The position numbers and the translations under genes are program-made. The notes under the pieces are model-generated. The model did not search any database and had not been told where the DNA came from. It saw nothing but the letters and a program-made list of their open reading frames with translations. Shown in pieces: positions 1 through 11,008 of a DNA stretch of 64,000 nucleotides (positions within the stretch are counted from its first letter, which is position 1; each line of letters begins with the position of its first letter). Source of the DNA: Entoloma clypeatum (lineage: Eukaryota; Basidiomycota; Agaricomycetes; Agaricales; Entolomataceae); NCBI GenBank assembly GCA_963565915.1, contig OY751493.1, positions 2,232,001 to 2,296,000 on the forward strand. The letters are read 5' to 3'.

Positions 1-403
1 TCCTCAGTTGGAATATTAACCAAGTTCACTCCTCTACTCTCAGTTCATGCCAGAGATCCTCGCCGTGGTACAATACACTGATGACATCATCATCTTCTGC
101 TCCTCCTCCATCGTTACCCTTTGACGAGCTCAGTACTGTGTCCGAGTCACAACTCGGACATTGTCCAACCACTTCCATGTCAGCATGTCCCTCACCGAAA
201 TCTCTCCTCCAACCTCCACACCTCCAACCTCTCCTCCGACCTCCTGAAATTGGGACACCTTATCCAACAAACGGCGGTGCAACACATATGTTGAAGCCAT
301 GTCCCTCCCCTTTGTCGTTCCTCCGGAGTTCTGCTCAGGTCTCAGTCCTACGTCTGACCTCTGTCGGACTCCAACAAAGCTCCAATGTTTCATCTACTTG
401 ACA
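1..403 (+). repeat. LTR-A, 3' part (5' LTR of Gypsy copy G1a)
   Basis: This segment aligns with 34586-34997, where the same sequence ends in TAACA. Here it ends in CTTGACA at 403 and is followed at once by the C-terminal part of a Gypsy gag. It is therefore read as the 5' LTR of G1a, cut by the window start. The primer-binding site, leader and gag N-terminus that should follow are deleted. Short ORFs in it are non-coding by this reading. Confidence 0.65.
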
Positions 404-3400
404 GCAGCAGGATCTGTCTTTCCCTGACCTTTCATCCCCTATATTCTGTGTGCACCTCCGACAGTTGCTGCTCCAGCTCCGACTGTCCGTGACCCCAATG
501 CAATGGACATTGATGCCTCTTGTGTTAGGGGTAAGAATGCCGATGTATGCTTCAGATGTGGTAAGATGGGTCACTTCAGTCACAAGTGTCCGCTCTGATT
601 CGACATCCGATTCATGACGTTGGACAAACAGAAGGAGTACGTGATGGACCAACTGGCCGCTAAAGATGCAGTGGTGTCTACCTCTGATGTTGCTGGAGCG
701 TCGGAGCAAGCAGAAGACAAACAAGAGGATTTGCCCCCCAACAATGAGGGAACGGCGTGCCCTCATTGTCCACTAGCAATTGTTATGCTTCCTTGTCTAT
801 AGATGAATCAGATGTTATTTCTTCTCCCTATGACTCAGCGCAGAATGAACCCTCAGTCACACCTACCCCAACTCCGAAAGTCGTCCGACCCCAACTCCAA
901 AAATAGGAACAACAACTTCCAAAAAAATACATCCTGGCCTCCAACGGCTCTGACAATGCTATTGACTAGATGTTGTTCTGGAGACAATGGATACTAAGGA
1001 TACCCTTTCCCAAAAGGCTCTCCTTGATAGCGGGGCAACTGGCTACTTCATTGACCGCTCTCTGGTAGAGAAACATCGACTCAGTACCCAAAGGCTACAA
1101 CGTGCAATCTCTGTCTACAATGTTGACAGTACTCCAAATGACGCCAGAGTGATATCAGAGGTCCTGGACATTATACTCCGATACCAGGATCACACAGAGT
1201 GGACCCAGCTCGCAGTAACTGGACTGGGAAAGCAGGATATTGTACTTGGATTCACGTGGCTCAAGGAGCACAATCCCAAGGTAGATTGGACCTCTGGGGA
1301 GGTGAAAATGAGTTGATATCTGGTTCGCTGTCAGACTTGCCAACAGGAGGCCACTCAGGAGTGGAAGATCCGCAAATTTGAGCAGGTGTGTATCTGCACT
1401 TGTCAGATGGGTCTGACGCCAGATGTGGGATTAGCAGAGGAGGCTCCGCAAGGCCCTTGGATGGAAGGCGTAAGTGAGGATGAAGAACAATTATTGGATG
1501 AGCCGTCGGAAGACAAAGCAGAGGAAGAGGAAGAAGAAGAGTTTGAAGAGGGAGATCGCCTCTTTGTCGGAGCCCTACCTCCAACATCGGAATTTGTTTG
1601 AGCATCGTCAACCACCTCACAACGCCTATTGGAGGTGTGTAACTGGACTGGGAAAGCAGGATATTGTACTTGGATTCACGTGGCTCAAGGAGCACAATCC
1701 CAAGGTAGATTGGACCTCCGGGGAGGTGAGAATGAGTCGCTGTCCCGCTCGCTGTTGGACTTGCCATCAGGAGGCCATTCAGGAGCAGAAGGTCCGCAAA
1801 TTTGAGCAGACACGCATCCACACTTGTTGGATGGGTCCGACGCCAGATGCTGGATTAGCGGAGGAAGCCCCGCGAGGCCCTTGGGTGGAAGATGTAAGCG
1901 AGGATGAAGAACAATCATCGGATGAGCCGTTGGAAGACAATGCGGAGGAGGAAGACGAGTTCAAAGAGGGAGATCGCCTCTTCATCGGAGCCCTATCTCC
2001 GACATCGGAATTTGTCCGAGCATCGTCAACTACCTCACAACACCTATCAGAGGCGTTTCTCCAAAATCAGAAACCCAAGTCTTTTCGTGATTCTGTATCT
2101 AATCACTTACATGATTTTGAAGATGTATTTTCCAAGACCTCCTTCGACAATCTGCCAGAGGAACACATATGGGACCATGCCATTGAGCTGATCCCTGACG
2201 CAACTCCGACAGGTTGCAAGGTGTATCCGCTTGCTCCGAAGGAACAGAAGGAACTTGATGCATTCTTGGAAGAAAATCTGGCCACTGGTCGGATCCGACC
2301 TTCAAAATCTCCGATGGCCTCTCCAGTCTTTTTCATCAAGAAGAAGGACGGTTCCCTCTGACTCGTTCAGGATTATCGATCGCTCAATTCCAAGACTATC
2401 AAAAACAAGTACCCTCTTCCGCTCATCTCCGAACCAGTCAACAAACTCCAGAATGCTCAATACTTCACCAAGCTCAATATCCGATGGGGCTACAATAATG
2501 TCTGAATCAAGCCCGGAGATGAATGGAAAGCGGCCTTTCAGACAAATCGGGGACTCTTCAAACCCCTTGTAATGTTTTTTGGACTCACTAATAGTCCTTC
2601 AACCTTTCAGACTATGATGAACGATATCCTACAAGATCTTATTGCTGAAGGTGGCGTATGTGTTTATCTTGATGATATTCTCATCTTTATGTCGGACCTG
2701 TCGGAGCATCGGAGGATCACACGCATAGTATTAGAGCAGCTCCGACAACACGGATTGTATCTCAAACCGGAGAAGTGTGAATTCAAACAGACACGGATCA
2801 AATACCTTGGCCTTATTATTGAGAAAGGACGTGTGGAAATGGACCTCATCAAGGTCGCCGGAGTGTCGGAGTGGCCGACTTTGACTAACATGTGGGAGGT
2901 ACAGTCCTTCCTTGCATTCACTAACTTCTATTGTCGTTTCATCCAAGGGTTCTCCAACATCACATGTCCTCTGTTCCGACTCACAACCAAGGGCTGTGTA
3001 TGGTCCTGGGGCGACAAGGAAGCAGGGGCCTTTGGAGGTCTGAAGCGGAGGATCACCTCCGCTCCGATACTTGTCCTCCCCGACCACAGCAAGGAGTGGC
3101 GAGTCAAAGCAGATAGCTCCAACTTTGCGACCGGAGCGGTACTGTCTCAACTGTCGGAGGATGGTAAGTGGCACCCTGTCGCATTTTATTCCAAAAGCCT
3201 TAGCCCAGTGGAATGCAACTATGAAAATCACAACAAGGAAATACTGGCCGTAATCCACGCACTGGAGGAATGGAGACACTTCCTGGAAGGAGCAGAGAAG
3301 ATGGTGGAAATTTGGACCAATCACAAAAACCTCAAATGTCGGAGCTACCTCCGTTCGTGGAGCGGAATGGTGACAGTTGGAGGGTTTACTGTACTTTTGA

Positions 3401-4390
3401 GATCACATTTACGTGCCCAATAGTCTGCAGCTTCAATAGCAAATTATCACACAGCACCATGACAATCTGGTAGTCAGACACCCAGGATGATGGAAAACTC
3501 TAGAGCTGGTATCGTGCACTTATTGGTGTGGCCCCATATGGTACGTCTAATCGGTCAGTACTGCAAAACTTGCGACCCATGCCTCCACACAAAGGTCCAA
3601 TGCTCCGCACCCTCTGGTGAACTCCACCCACTCCCAGTTCTGTCAGAACATGGCAGGTGACCAGTGTTGATTTTATTACTGAACTACCAGAAGCCCATGA
3701 GTATGACACTATCATGGTAGTGGTAGACTTGGTCAGAAAATGTGGACACTTCATTCCAACACACTCCGCTCTCTCCGCTCTTGGATCCACGAAGTCCTAT
3801 GTTCAACATGTCTGGAAACTTCACGGACTCCCAGAGGCCATGGTCTCTGATCACAGACCACAGTTTGTTGCCAAGTTCACATGGGAATTGTACAGGCTGC
3901 TAGGTATCAAGTTTGCTGCCTCAACAGCCTATCATCCACAGTCGGATGGACAAACGGAACACATGAACCAAGGATTGAAACAATATCTACGGCTATTTGT
4001 CAATGAGTGGCAGGATGACTGGGATGAATGGCTTCCAATGGCGGAGTTCTCATACAATAACCATATCCACATGTCCACATGCCAAACCCTCTTCTATGTT
4101 GACACTGGACGTCACCCGCACATGGGCTTTGAGCCCCAACAGAGACCATTGGGGAGATTGAGGCCATTGAGGATTTCAGCAAGCGGATGAAGTCTGCATT
4201 GGAGGAAGCACGAGCAGCTTTGGGAAAGGCCAAGGGCGACATGGCATGGTACTACAACCAGTGTCGGACATCTACTCCAACCTTCCAACCAGGCGACAAA
4301 GTCTTTCTGGATTCCTCCGACCTCAAAACCACCTGACCAACCAAAAAGCTGGCTCATAGATATGTGGGCTCGTTTCCGGTTGTCTGACCC
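404..4390 (+). pseudogene. Ty3/Gypsy gag-pol, decayed copy G1a
   Basis: Retrotransposon polyprotein remnant, read in order. Gag tail has a CCHC knuckle (CFRCGKMGHFSHKC, about 550-595). Protease has LLDSGAT (about 1013-1033). Reverse transcriptase is at about 2280-3000 with YLDD (about 2665). RNase H (about 3070-3335) breaks off after TNHKNLKC. A deletion then leads to integrase (about 3540-4390), whose core starts VDFITELP and keeps the TAYHPQSDGQTE region. Lesions: in-frame TGA codons near 596, 1314, 1599, 2359 and 2502, a 424-bp tandem duplication, a deletion at about 3338, and loss of the 3' end where TGTAAGGG DNA starts at 4391. The closest copy in the window is G1c (36044-45785), which shares two of the TGA codons. 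Not functional. Confidence 0.88.
1215..2062 (+). repeat. 424-bp tandem duplication inside the G1a protease region
   Basis: The sequence beginning GTAACTGGACTGGGAAAGCA occurs at 1215 and again at 1639. The copies stay alignable until about 1638 and 2062. Each unit covers the end of protease and the acidic linker before RT. The units differ at many sites, and the second is less damaged, so the duplication is not a very recent event. Confidence 0.8.
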
Positions 4391-4480
4391 TGTAAGGGCA
4401 ACCATCCGATTTCCTTAGTCTGACATCTCCGACTCTTCTCCAACACCTCTGACTGGTCTTCTGACCCTCCGACCGCTGTG
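4391..4480 (+). repeat. Fragment of a TGTAAGGG-type LTR or LTR-like short element
   Basis: It begins TGTAAGGGCAACC, the 5' terminus of LTR-B, and follows the 195-bp element at 45969-46163 for about 85 bases. It cuts G1a in the integrase C-terminal region. The right end is lost at the palindrome that starts at 4483. Confidence 0.6.
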
Positions 4481-4482
4481 GT

Positions 4483-4664
4483 ATAGTTTAATTTTGGCAT
4501 TGGAAAAGTGCATCCCAAAAGGAGAACTTTTGCGATCACTTTCGTGCCTGCGAAAGGGGTCATGTCTGCAAAAGTTGATGAGAAACGACCCTTTCGCAGG
4601 CATGAAAGTGATCGCAAAAGTTCTCCTTTTGGGATGCACTTTTCCAATGCCAAAATTAAACTAT
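4483..4664. repeat. Near-perfect palindrome, 79-bp arms, 25-bp loop
   Basis: The left arm 4483-4561 is the reverse complement of 4587-4664 apart from one extra G in a G run and a mismatch or two. The loop is 4562-4586. A related but more decayed version lies at about 56675-56790. The whole segment would fold into a long hairpin. It belongs to the foldback family seen complete at 56255-56917. Confidence 0.85.
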
Positions 4665-5072
4665 TGCAATGCTTATTCTTTTTGCCAAAAATATTCCTTG
4701 TCTGTGAGAATAGCAAGCCTGAAAGAGTTTTTGAAGCCACTCAAGAAAACCCAACTTTTACAAAGAATTTGGTGAACAAAGAAGTAGAAATTCTGAAACA
4801 GCAAAGCTAGACACAAAAGATTTTTTTTCAGGACTTCATTCTCCATCAACTTTCTCTGGTGAGAATGATCAATATTTGCATTGTCAAATTTTTTTGTTCC
4901 TCAAGTATCACAGTTGATGAGAAATGCCTCAACAAAGTCGATGTTTTGCCATGTGTTTCACATCTGTCAAACATTTTCATTCTTCGCCCCCAAAGTCCCC
5001 TCTACAAATTATTACTTCGCAAACCCTTTATCAATATCATTTGCAAAGGCTAAATTTTGAATCCTGTGCTGT
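4665..5072 (+). repeat. Partial copy of the foldback element found at 56255-56917
   Basis: This stretch aligns in inverted orientation with about 56255-56680. It ends with the same terminal sequence (GGCTAAATTTTGAATCCTGT) that bounds the other copy. Short ORFs in it match between the copies only because the DNA is similar; no known protein is recognised. Confidence 0.65.
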
Positions 5073-8000
5073 GTTAGACGACATCACAGCAGACAAGGAT
5101 TTCAAGCATATCGTCAAAACCTTGAGGAATCTCGCCATGCGTAATAAATGTATTGAAATCGAAGGCTTTTGCATCAGGCCTGCTATTCTTCACACTCACC
5201 TGGAGTCAAATGGAGTCTCGTCACACCGTATCCACTCACTGTTGAATCTGAATGATAAGCAAGATGTTGTTCTTAGTGTTTAAAAGTCCGGTCCAGTTCT
5301 TGGTTTTTTGCGGTTTATCCTTTTTAAGAAATGGCTTCAGAAATCCAGATAAAATCACTAAAATTACCGAAATATTTGGGCAGATGGAGGACTTAGAAAA
5401 CCGGGGGGTCTTCTCTTGGATGAAAAGATTCTGCCCAGCCATTGTTGAGATATTTGAACATGTCATAAAAGCAAATGGCAGCTAAAATAAATGGGGGTCA
5501 TCTCTTGGATGATGAAATTCCATCCAGTAGTTGTTGAGATATTCACAAAAACAAAAAAACCGGACCTTTGACCACTAGTTGTTCTCACTTACTCCTTGTT
5601 GAAGGAGCTTCCCCTCAGCCCCCGATTCACCCCCTGTTTTCATATGTGCCCATGAAGCCCTGAATCTCTTCGGAAAATTCGTGTGGCACCTGATCATCCC
5701 TTACATCTCCATCAATCTTGATCTAGCTGATCAACTTATTCACTTGAGCGCTGCCGCCCATCTTGCATTCTACCATTTTCAGAATAATTCTGCGCACACA
5801 TGTTTTATGCCAACTCAGACTCTCATGAATCTCATGATTATGATCAAGAATGTCTTCTTCTGTATTGCAAAAACAAAGGTTGATAATCCTGCAGGCAACT
5901 TCTACATCATTCTGCTTGGGACGGATCGCCTTGAGACTTTCTTTGGACTCATTCGTACCGCAGTTGGAACCGACGCCAATGTGGACACTCTACAGCTTGG
6001 CAGTTGTGCCTCCGGTCTTACAGAAGTCGCAGTAATTCTTGCAGAACACCCTGAGTGGGATCATGGTACATGTTGCCTTGCCCTTCCCGTCATTTCCAAG
6101 TCAAGCAATGCAGGGAAAATTACATCCAAGTTGGACCATATCAGCCCGAAGGATTGGTGCGGTGATGTTTCTGTCGCTAATGTAAATCTTCACAGTTGCT
6201 GGTGCCTTGGACACAGAAAAGCCGCCAAAATCATTCCAGAACTTGAACCAAGTTTGGCCGTGATTTCCAGTCATCAATCCATCAACATTCTGGCGCCGTT
6301 TGGCCAGATTCTTGTTGATCAACGTGATGAAGATGAAGAATGCGACTGCACAGACCTTTCTAGTCAATATCCTTCCATGACGAAATCCCCATTCATCTTC
6401 TTGGCGATCCCACTGCTGTCATCAATTGTCAAATTCTACGCCTGCACCCGGCAACTATTGAGGATGATCCGACACAAGTTCATGATTGGTATTGGTCCCG
6501 AAACATGGAAGCATCATGTACCAACATCCAAGGCCAGTTTGTTCAACCTATCAATCCTTCAGTATCAGTCCAAACTCCCAGCAAGCCAGCATACCTTTTC
6601 GAGAGTACTTTCTTGGTCACAATGTCATGTAGTCTTTTTCAAGAACTATGTCCACAAGATCGCAAACATCTTCCAACTGTTAAAGGATCAGAGGGCTTTC
6701 CATATCAAAATTCAGGTACATGCTTGATAAATCTCTCTCTCAGGCTCAGGTCCATGCTGACATGAGAATAGGAAAAGCTTGTTTTGTGTGCGAAGTCGCA
6801 GGGGAGACAGATTTTGCGAACATTGACAGACAGGTGGATTGTTCTTATTGTGGTCCATCGGTAACATTGAACTGGAAGAGTGGTCAACGCATCCTGGAGC
6901 ACATGGGTGCACATATCCTCCACAACACTGTGCTCAGCTCTGGAGAGCGGTGTGGGCTGTGTCTTCAGCTGGCTCCGTTATGTCAGATATACATTCGAAA
7001 GGGTCGGGGCGTAAAGGGAAGTCTATCAATCAATCAGAAATGGTCAAAATGCCCGAACCTTATTAGTTTCAAGTATGCAAGCACTGCAACATCTTCCAAA
7101 TCATCACCTTGCTCCAATGTTCCTGTCATCTGCTCCCTCTGCCCCAGCAATAGCCCCGCTGTCTGGATATACAGCCTTCATGTGCATTATCGGGAACGTC
7201 ACCGACTCACCTTGCCTGCTCACTTTCCAACACATGTCCAGCTCTCACAGTCAGAAAAAGATGGCATGAAACGTGTTTGGAATGCGCGCTTCATTAAAAA
7301 ATCGTCGTGTTCCAGGAAGAAAAAGGACCAGTGATTGCTTCCTATCTCAGATGCCCATCAGGCACATGTTCCATACCCACAGTTAGTCTGTTTCAATACT
7401 GTTGTTCTGGTGCTGAATTACTACGTGTTTGTTTTCCTTGATCACCAGACTCGGAGATGCAGGAAACGGCATGGATAGTACAGAGCCTGATGACTGAAGC
7501 AAGCACAACACGGCTAACTCTTCAGAAGCCTCAGAACGGGAGAGTGATGCAAAGAGTGATGACGACTCGTTTGATGATGATTCCAGTACGAGAAATTATT
7601 GTCTTTCGAGTACATCTCCACTCAAACATATCTTTGCAGCTCCTCCTCCGCCTTCTGCGTTGCGACATGGTAATTCCATGGTCAAAATCCCTCCCATGTC
7701 TGACTGTAACGCCGTCACACTGCTGGACAATGCCCTCGACATCACTAACATGCCAACTTCAAGCCTCTCCTCTAGATCTATAGAGGTGACTACGACCAAC
7801 CTCAACAAAACCTTCAATCTGACCATGCACAGGGATGTTGCGCCATTGACTGAATCATCTACCACAATGACAGCGCCCTCAAGCATTCACCCTGAGCCTG
7901 AGCCACCTTCAAATGAAGATTTCAGCAACACAAGATCGAAGGATGTCGCACCATTGACTGAACCATCTACCACAATGACGGCGCTCTCAAGCGTTCACCC

Positions 8001-8335
8001 CGAGCCTGAGCCACCTTCGAATGAAGATGTCAGCAACACAAGATCAAGTCGTCGGCTCACGCGTAGAAAAGCTGATGTAATCCACTTGAATCAATGCACT
8101 TGCGGGGTGACAATTACGGATACTGAGATCCGAGAGGGTAAGAGTGTTATGTGATGTTGGGTACAGGGGTGCGAAACTGTCTGGGTTTGCCATCCACTAT
8201 CTTGCAATGCTCAACAGTATTGATGTGCTATTTTTTCTAGTTTCACCTGTCTTGCACGTATTATGACTTTATTCCAAAGAGCTGGGCATGTGGAGGCTGT
8301 AGTGCCACAAATCCTCGACGCCGCCATTGAGGAAG
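5073..8335 (+). pseudogene. Agaricomycete repeated gene with C2H2-like and PHD-like zinc fingers, broken
   Basis: Coding similarity is spread over several frames. An N-terminal piece runs 5080-5273 (ends NLNDKQDVVL). A helical domain at 5640-6350 carries TDRLETFFGLIRTAVGTDAN, a block resembling the C-terminal part of DNA transposases. At 6760-7330 there is a CxxC pair, the block LEHMGAHILH, a CGLC pair and a CxxC...HxxxxH finger. A Ser/Thr-rich tail with a repeated 'APLTE.STTMTA' block follows (7830-8040). A PHD-like finger ends the gene: CTCG, C....C, then FHLSC and CGGC. The last part needs an intron from 8184 (GTTTGCC) to the TTCTAG acceptor near 8240, after which the frame runs to a stop at about 8335. 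Damage includes a TGA where CWVQGCE should continue, frameshifts, and a MITE at 5274-5577. From memory, this architecture is common in many copies in Agaricomycetes; transposon association is inference. Confidence 0.6.
5274..5577 (+). mobile_element. hAT-type MITE with 8-bp target duplication
   Basis: A 304-bp element flanked by perfect GTTGTTCT repeats (5266-5273 and 5578-5585). Ends are imperfect inverted repeats: TAGTGTTTAAAAGTCCGG on the left, and TAGTGGTCAAAGGTCCGG on the complement of the right. An 8-bp duplication and a TAGTG start fit the hAT superfamily. It has no coding capacity. Inside are two related units of about 60 bp (5402-5465 and 5493-5555). Removing it and one duplication rejoins a reading frame of the host pseudogene. 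Confidence 0.85.
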
Positions 8336-8899
8336 CAACATTTGATGTATATAGTAACTCATTTGTCTTTTATTCTTGGAAAAACATACATATGTGTGCA
8401 CAACATACCATATAAGGCAGGAGGGGGGGGGGGTTCACCCAACCCACCAAAAAGAATTCCGACCCCAGGTCAGAAAGTCCGATCCCGACACCCCCTTGAA
8501 CCAGGTCCAGGTTTTTCGAACAGCAGCCAAACATCTGGGTTTGCTGATGTGGACCAAACCAGACTGTGGCCAGTATACTAACGAGGACATGTTCATCTTA
8601 ACATGTCCGATGTTTGGGTCTGATACAGTAACTTCGGAACTGCCCCTTGGATTGAGAAACTGACTTTAGGTCACCGTCGACGCACGTGGTTAGGGGTGGC
8701 GTGTGACGAATCATGCGAATTCCCACGGCCAACAATATAGTTACCCCGGCCTGTGAAGCCCAACTTAAGTCGGCCCCCCCCGCTTTCGATTTCGTCAGAG
8801 CTCTTCTCAATGTCCCTTGGCTTGCTTAAACGTTTGGCGCACCCCACTTGCGGGAACTACAACAGGTGGCGGCTCTTAGCCCCACTCAAACATCGTCAA
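8336..8899. other. Intergenic stretch upstream of the aminotransferase
   Basis: No gene or known repeat is recognised. It contains a run of G (about 8422-8434) followed by C-rich DNA. The last 150 bases should hold the promoter of the BCAT gene. No clear TATA box was identified. Confidence 0.4.
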
Positions 8900-10481
8900 A
8901 TGAGCTCAGGTGAACGAGCTCCTCCTGCTAACATCGAGGTTCGATCCTCGTCCTGTCCGCGTCATCATCGCATTTCGTTTGATGGATTATTAGCCTTCCC
9001 GACTTGAGGTACTGAGGAACCCGAACCCCAAAACGCCTCCTCCATCTTCGAAATTAGTATTTGGGCATACTTTTGTACGTTCACAACTAATTATGAGTTT
9101 GGTACGGCTTCCCTAATACTTTTCAGACTGACCACATGTTGGCTATTCCATGGGATGTTGAGTCAGGATGGGGGCCGCCGCGTATTCAACCTTGTACAGC
9201 CCTCCTTTTCCCAACCTTTCCACTGTTGATCTCCGACCTTCTGTAGATGGACCCCTTGCCTTGGAACCGAGTTGTACCGTCTTGCACTATGCTCAGACAT
9301 TATTTGAGGGGTTGAAAGCATATCGGCGGCACGACGACAAGGTTTTGTTATTTAGACCCGATATGAACATGAAACGCATGAACAACAGTGCTCAACGGAT
9401 TGCTTTACCTGTAAGACCCCGTTTTTATTAATAAGTCCACAACTCTGAATACAATGAGAGACCTTCAAAGGAGAGTCTCTCCTGCAATTGATCAAACAAC
9501 TGGTTCAGATCGATAAACATTGGGTGCCAAAAGAACCAGGTCACAGCCTGTATATCCGGCCTACCTTGAGTATGTTATCCGACCTTCAGTAATATCTTAT
9601 GGACTAAGCCCTATAGTTGGCACACAAAAAGCAATCGGCGTGGGGCCACCGAACGAAGCTCTTCTTTTCGTAATTTGCAGCCCTGTTGGACCATATTACC
9701 CCAAAGGATTCAAACCAGTCTCGCTCTACGGCACCACGGAATATGTTCGCGCATACCCTGGCGGTGGGTTTAGAATACTTTCGTCACATCCACATACAAT
9801 AGAGTCCTTAACCCCCTTCTCTAGGCACTGGCGCATATAAACTGGGTGTGAATTATGCACCCGGCGTCATGCCCCAAAAAGCAGCCGTTAAACAGGGTTA
9901 TGCACAGAATTTGTGGCTTCAGGGACCTGAGCACTATCTCACCGAGGTGGGTCATTCCACCATAGATCATGATATTGGTTCATGATTATGTTGGTAGGTT
10001 GGTACCATGAACATGTTTGTTGTCATGAAAACCGTGCATGGAGGCTAGTCCGTTCTTCGTGATGCCCACCGTCCTTTAACTCCTTTCACAACTAATAGAC
10101 ATTGAACTCGTGACCCCGCCTCTGGATGGCATGATCCTTCCAGGAGTCACACGCGACTCTGTACTCACCCTTGCCCGAGATCACATATCAGGGAAAAAAC
10201 GCTTAGCGAACTTGCCAGTTAATCTCATCGTCCACGAACGGCCTGTAACAATGAAAGAAGTAAAGGAAGCATCGCAGTCCGGTCGTCTCATCGAACTATT
10301 TGGAGCAGGAACAGCAGTCGTCATCAGCCCTGTGGACAAGATTGGATACCTCGGTGAGGACGTCTTGATACCAACTGGACACGACGGTATGGGGCCCATT
10401 TCCAGGCCTATCTGGACCGAAATAGTCGGTAGACAGACTGGTGCCATCCCCAGTGAGTGGAGTGTATGTGTGACTGATTAA
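8900..10481 (+). CDS. Branched-chain amino acid aminotransferase (BCAT), nine exons
   Basis: PLP enzyme that interconverts Leu, Ile and Val with their 2-oxo acids, using glutamate/2-oxoglutarate. Exons deduced by splice sites and family similarity: 8900-8938, 8995 or 8994-9074 (8994 keeps frame), 9127-9193, 9247-9410, 9461-9569, 9617-9763, 9825-9946, 9998-10043, 10099-10481. Together they give 385 residues with no stop, a usual BCAT length. Seen: LVFGHTFTDHML, WGPPRIQPYGPL, HYAQTLFEGLKAYR, RPDMNMKRMN, LFVICSPVGPYY, GTTEYVRAYPGGTGAYKLG with the expected PLP lysine at about residue 208, and TPPLDGMILPGVTRDS. The seventh-to-last junction logic is ordinary; intron 8 (10044-10098) must use a GC donor (GAG|GCTAGT) to keep frame. 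The start lacks a clear mitochondrial presequence, so a cytosolic form is likelier. It appears functional and is the only host gene between repeats here. Confidence 0.9.
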
Positions 10482-10502
10482 ATATCGAATGTAGCCCATT
10501 GA

Positions 10503-10619
10503 TCCATACTACTAATGGGAGGGTGTCATGTGACTGAGAGTTTTGACATTTTGACAATTGTGGGAATAGTCTGACAAAGACTGAAAAAAAAGTTACCTAA
10601 GTCTTATATAAGAATCTAG
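10503..10619 (+). mobile_element. Short Helitron-like element (TC...CTAG)
   Basis: It starts with TCCATACTACTAATGGGAGG after an A and ends with a small palindrome CTTATATAAG followed by AATCTAG. That is the layout of a Helitron: 5' TC, and a 3' hairpin a few bases before CTRR. Related copies in the other orientation lie at 17719-17844 and about 18721-18851. The base after CTAG is A rather than the usual T, so the exact 3' end is unsure. Confidence 0.6.
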
Positions 10620-10838
10620 ATGAGCTTATTAACCCGTGTTCGCTACGGCAGTGAGCATTGCTTGCAGTGCTTGCAAAAGCTCACAAATGTTGAGCTTCGC
10701 ACAGGTCACAGCTCGTTGGGGGCTGCCGCCCCCAAGCCCCTGCTGCGAGTTTTTGTGCTTGCCAAGGCTCGCAGGCATATGTACAATCTTTTATAACAAT
10801 ATTCAGTTCCACCCCCCGGAGGGGGGTGGGGGGTGAGG
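10620..10838 (+). repeat. Dispersed repeat X, copy 1
   Basis: Starts TGAGCTTATTAACCC and is about 85-90% like 17845-18058. It contains a strong small hairpin GGGGGCTGCCGCCCCC (about 10714-10729), repeated GCTYGC and GTGCTTCGCTAC-type words, and ends in a C-run/G-run pair. It sits next to the short Helitron-like sequence in both places, so it may be part of a Helitron end. 10839-11008 beyond it is AT-rich and holds nothing recognisable. Confidence 0.6.
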
Positions 10839-11008
10839 ACAGTCCTTATTATCTACAATGTTTTACAAACATGAGATATATCATACAGCACAGAGATAGG
10901 TACAATGTTATACATATATAAATATTTAGAATACTATAGTCATCCATTCATTTATCACCTGTTATCACATAGTAAGTTATTTGTTCATTCAACAATGTCA
11001 TTGGACAC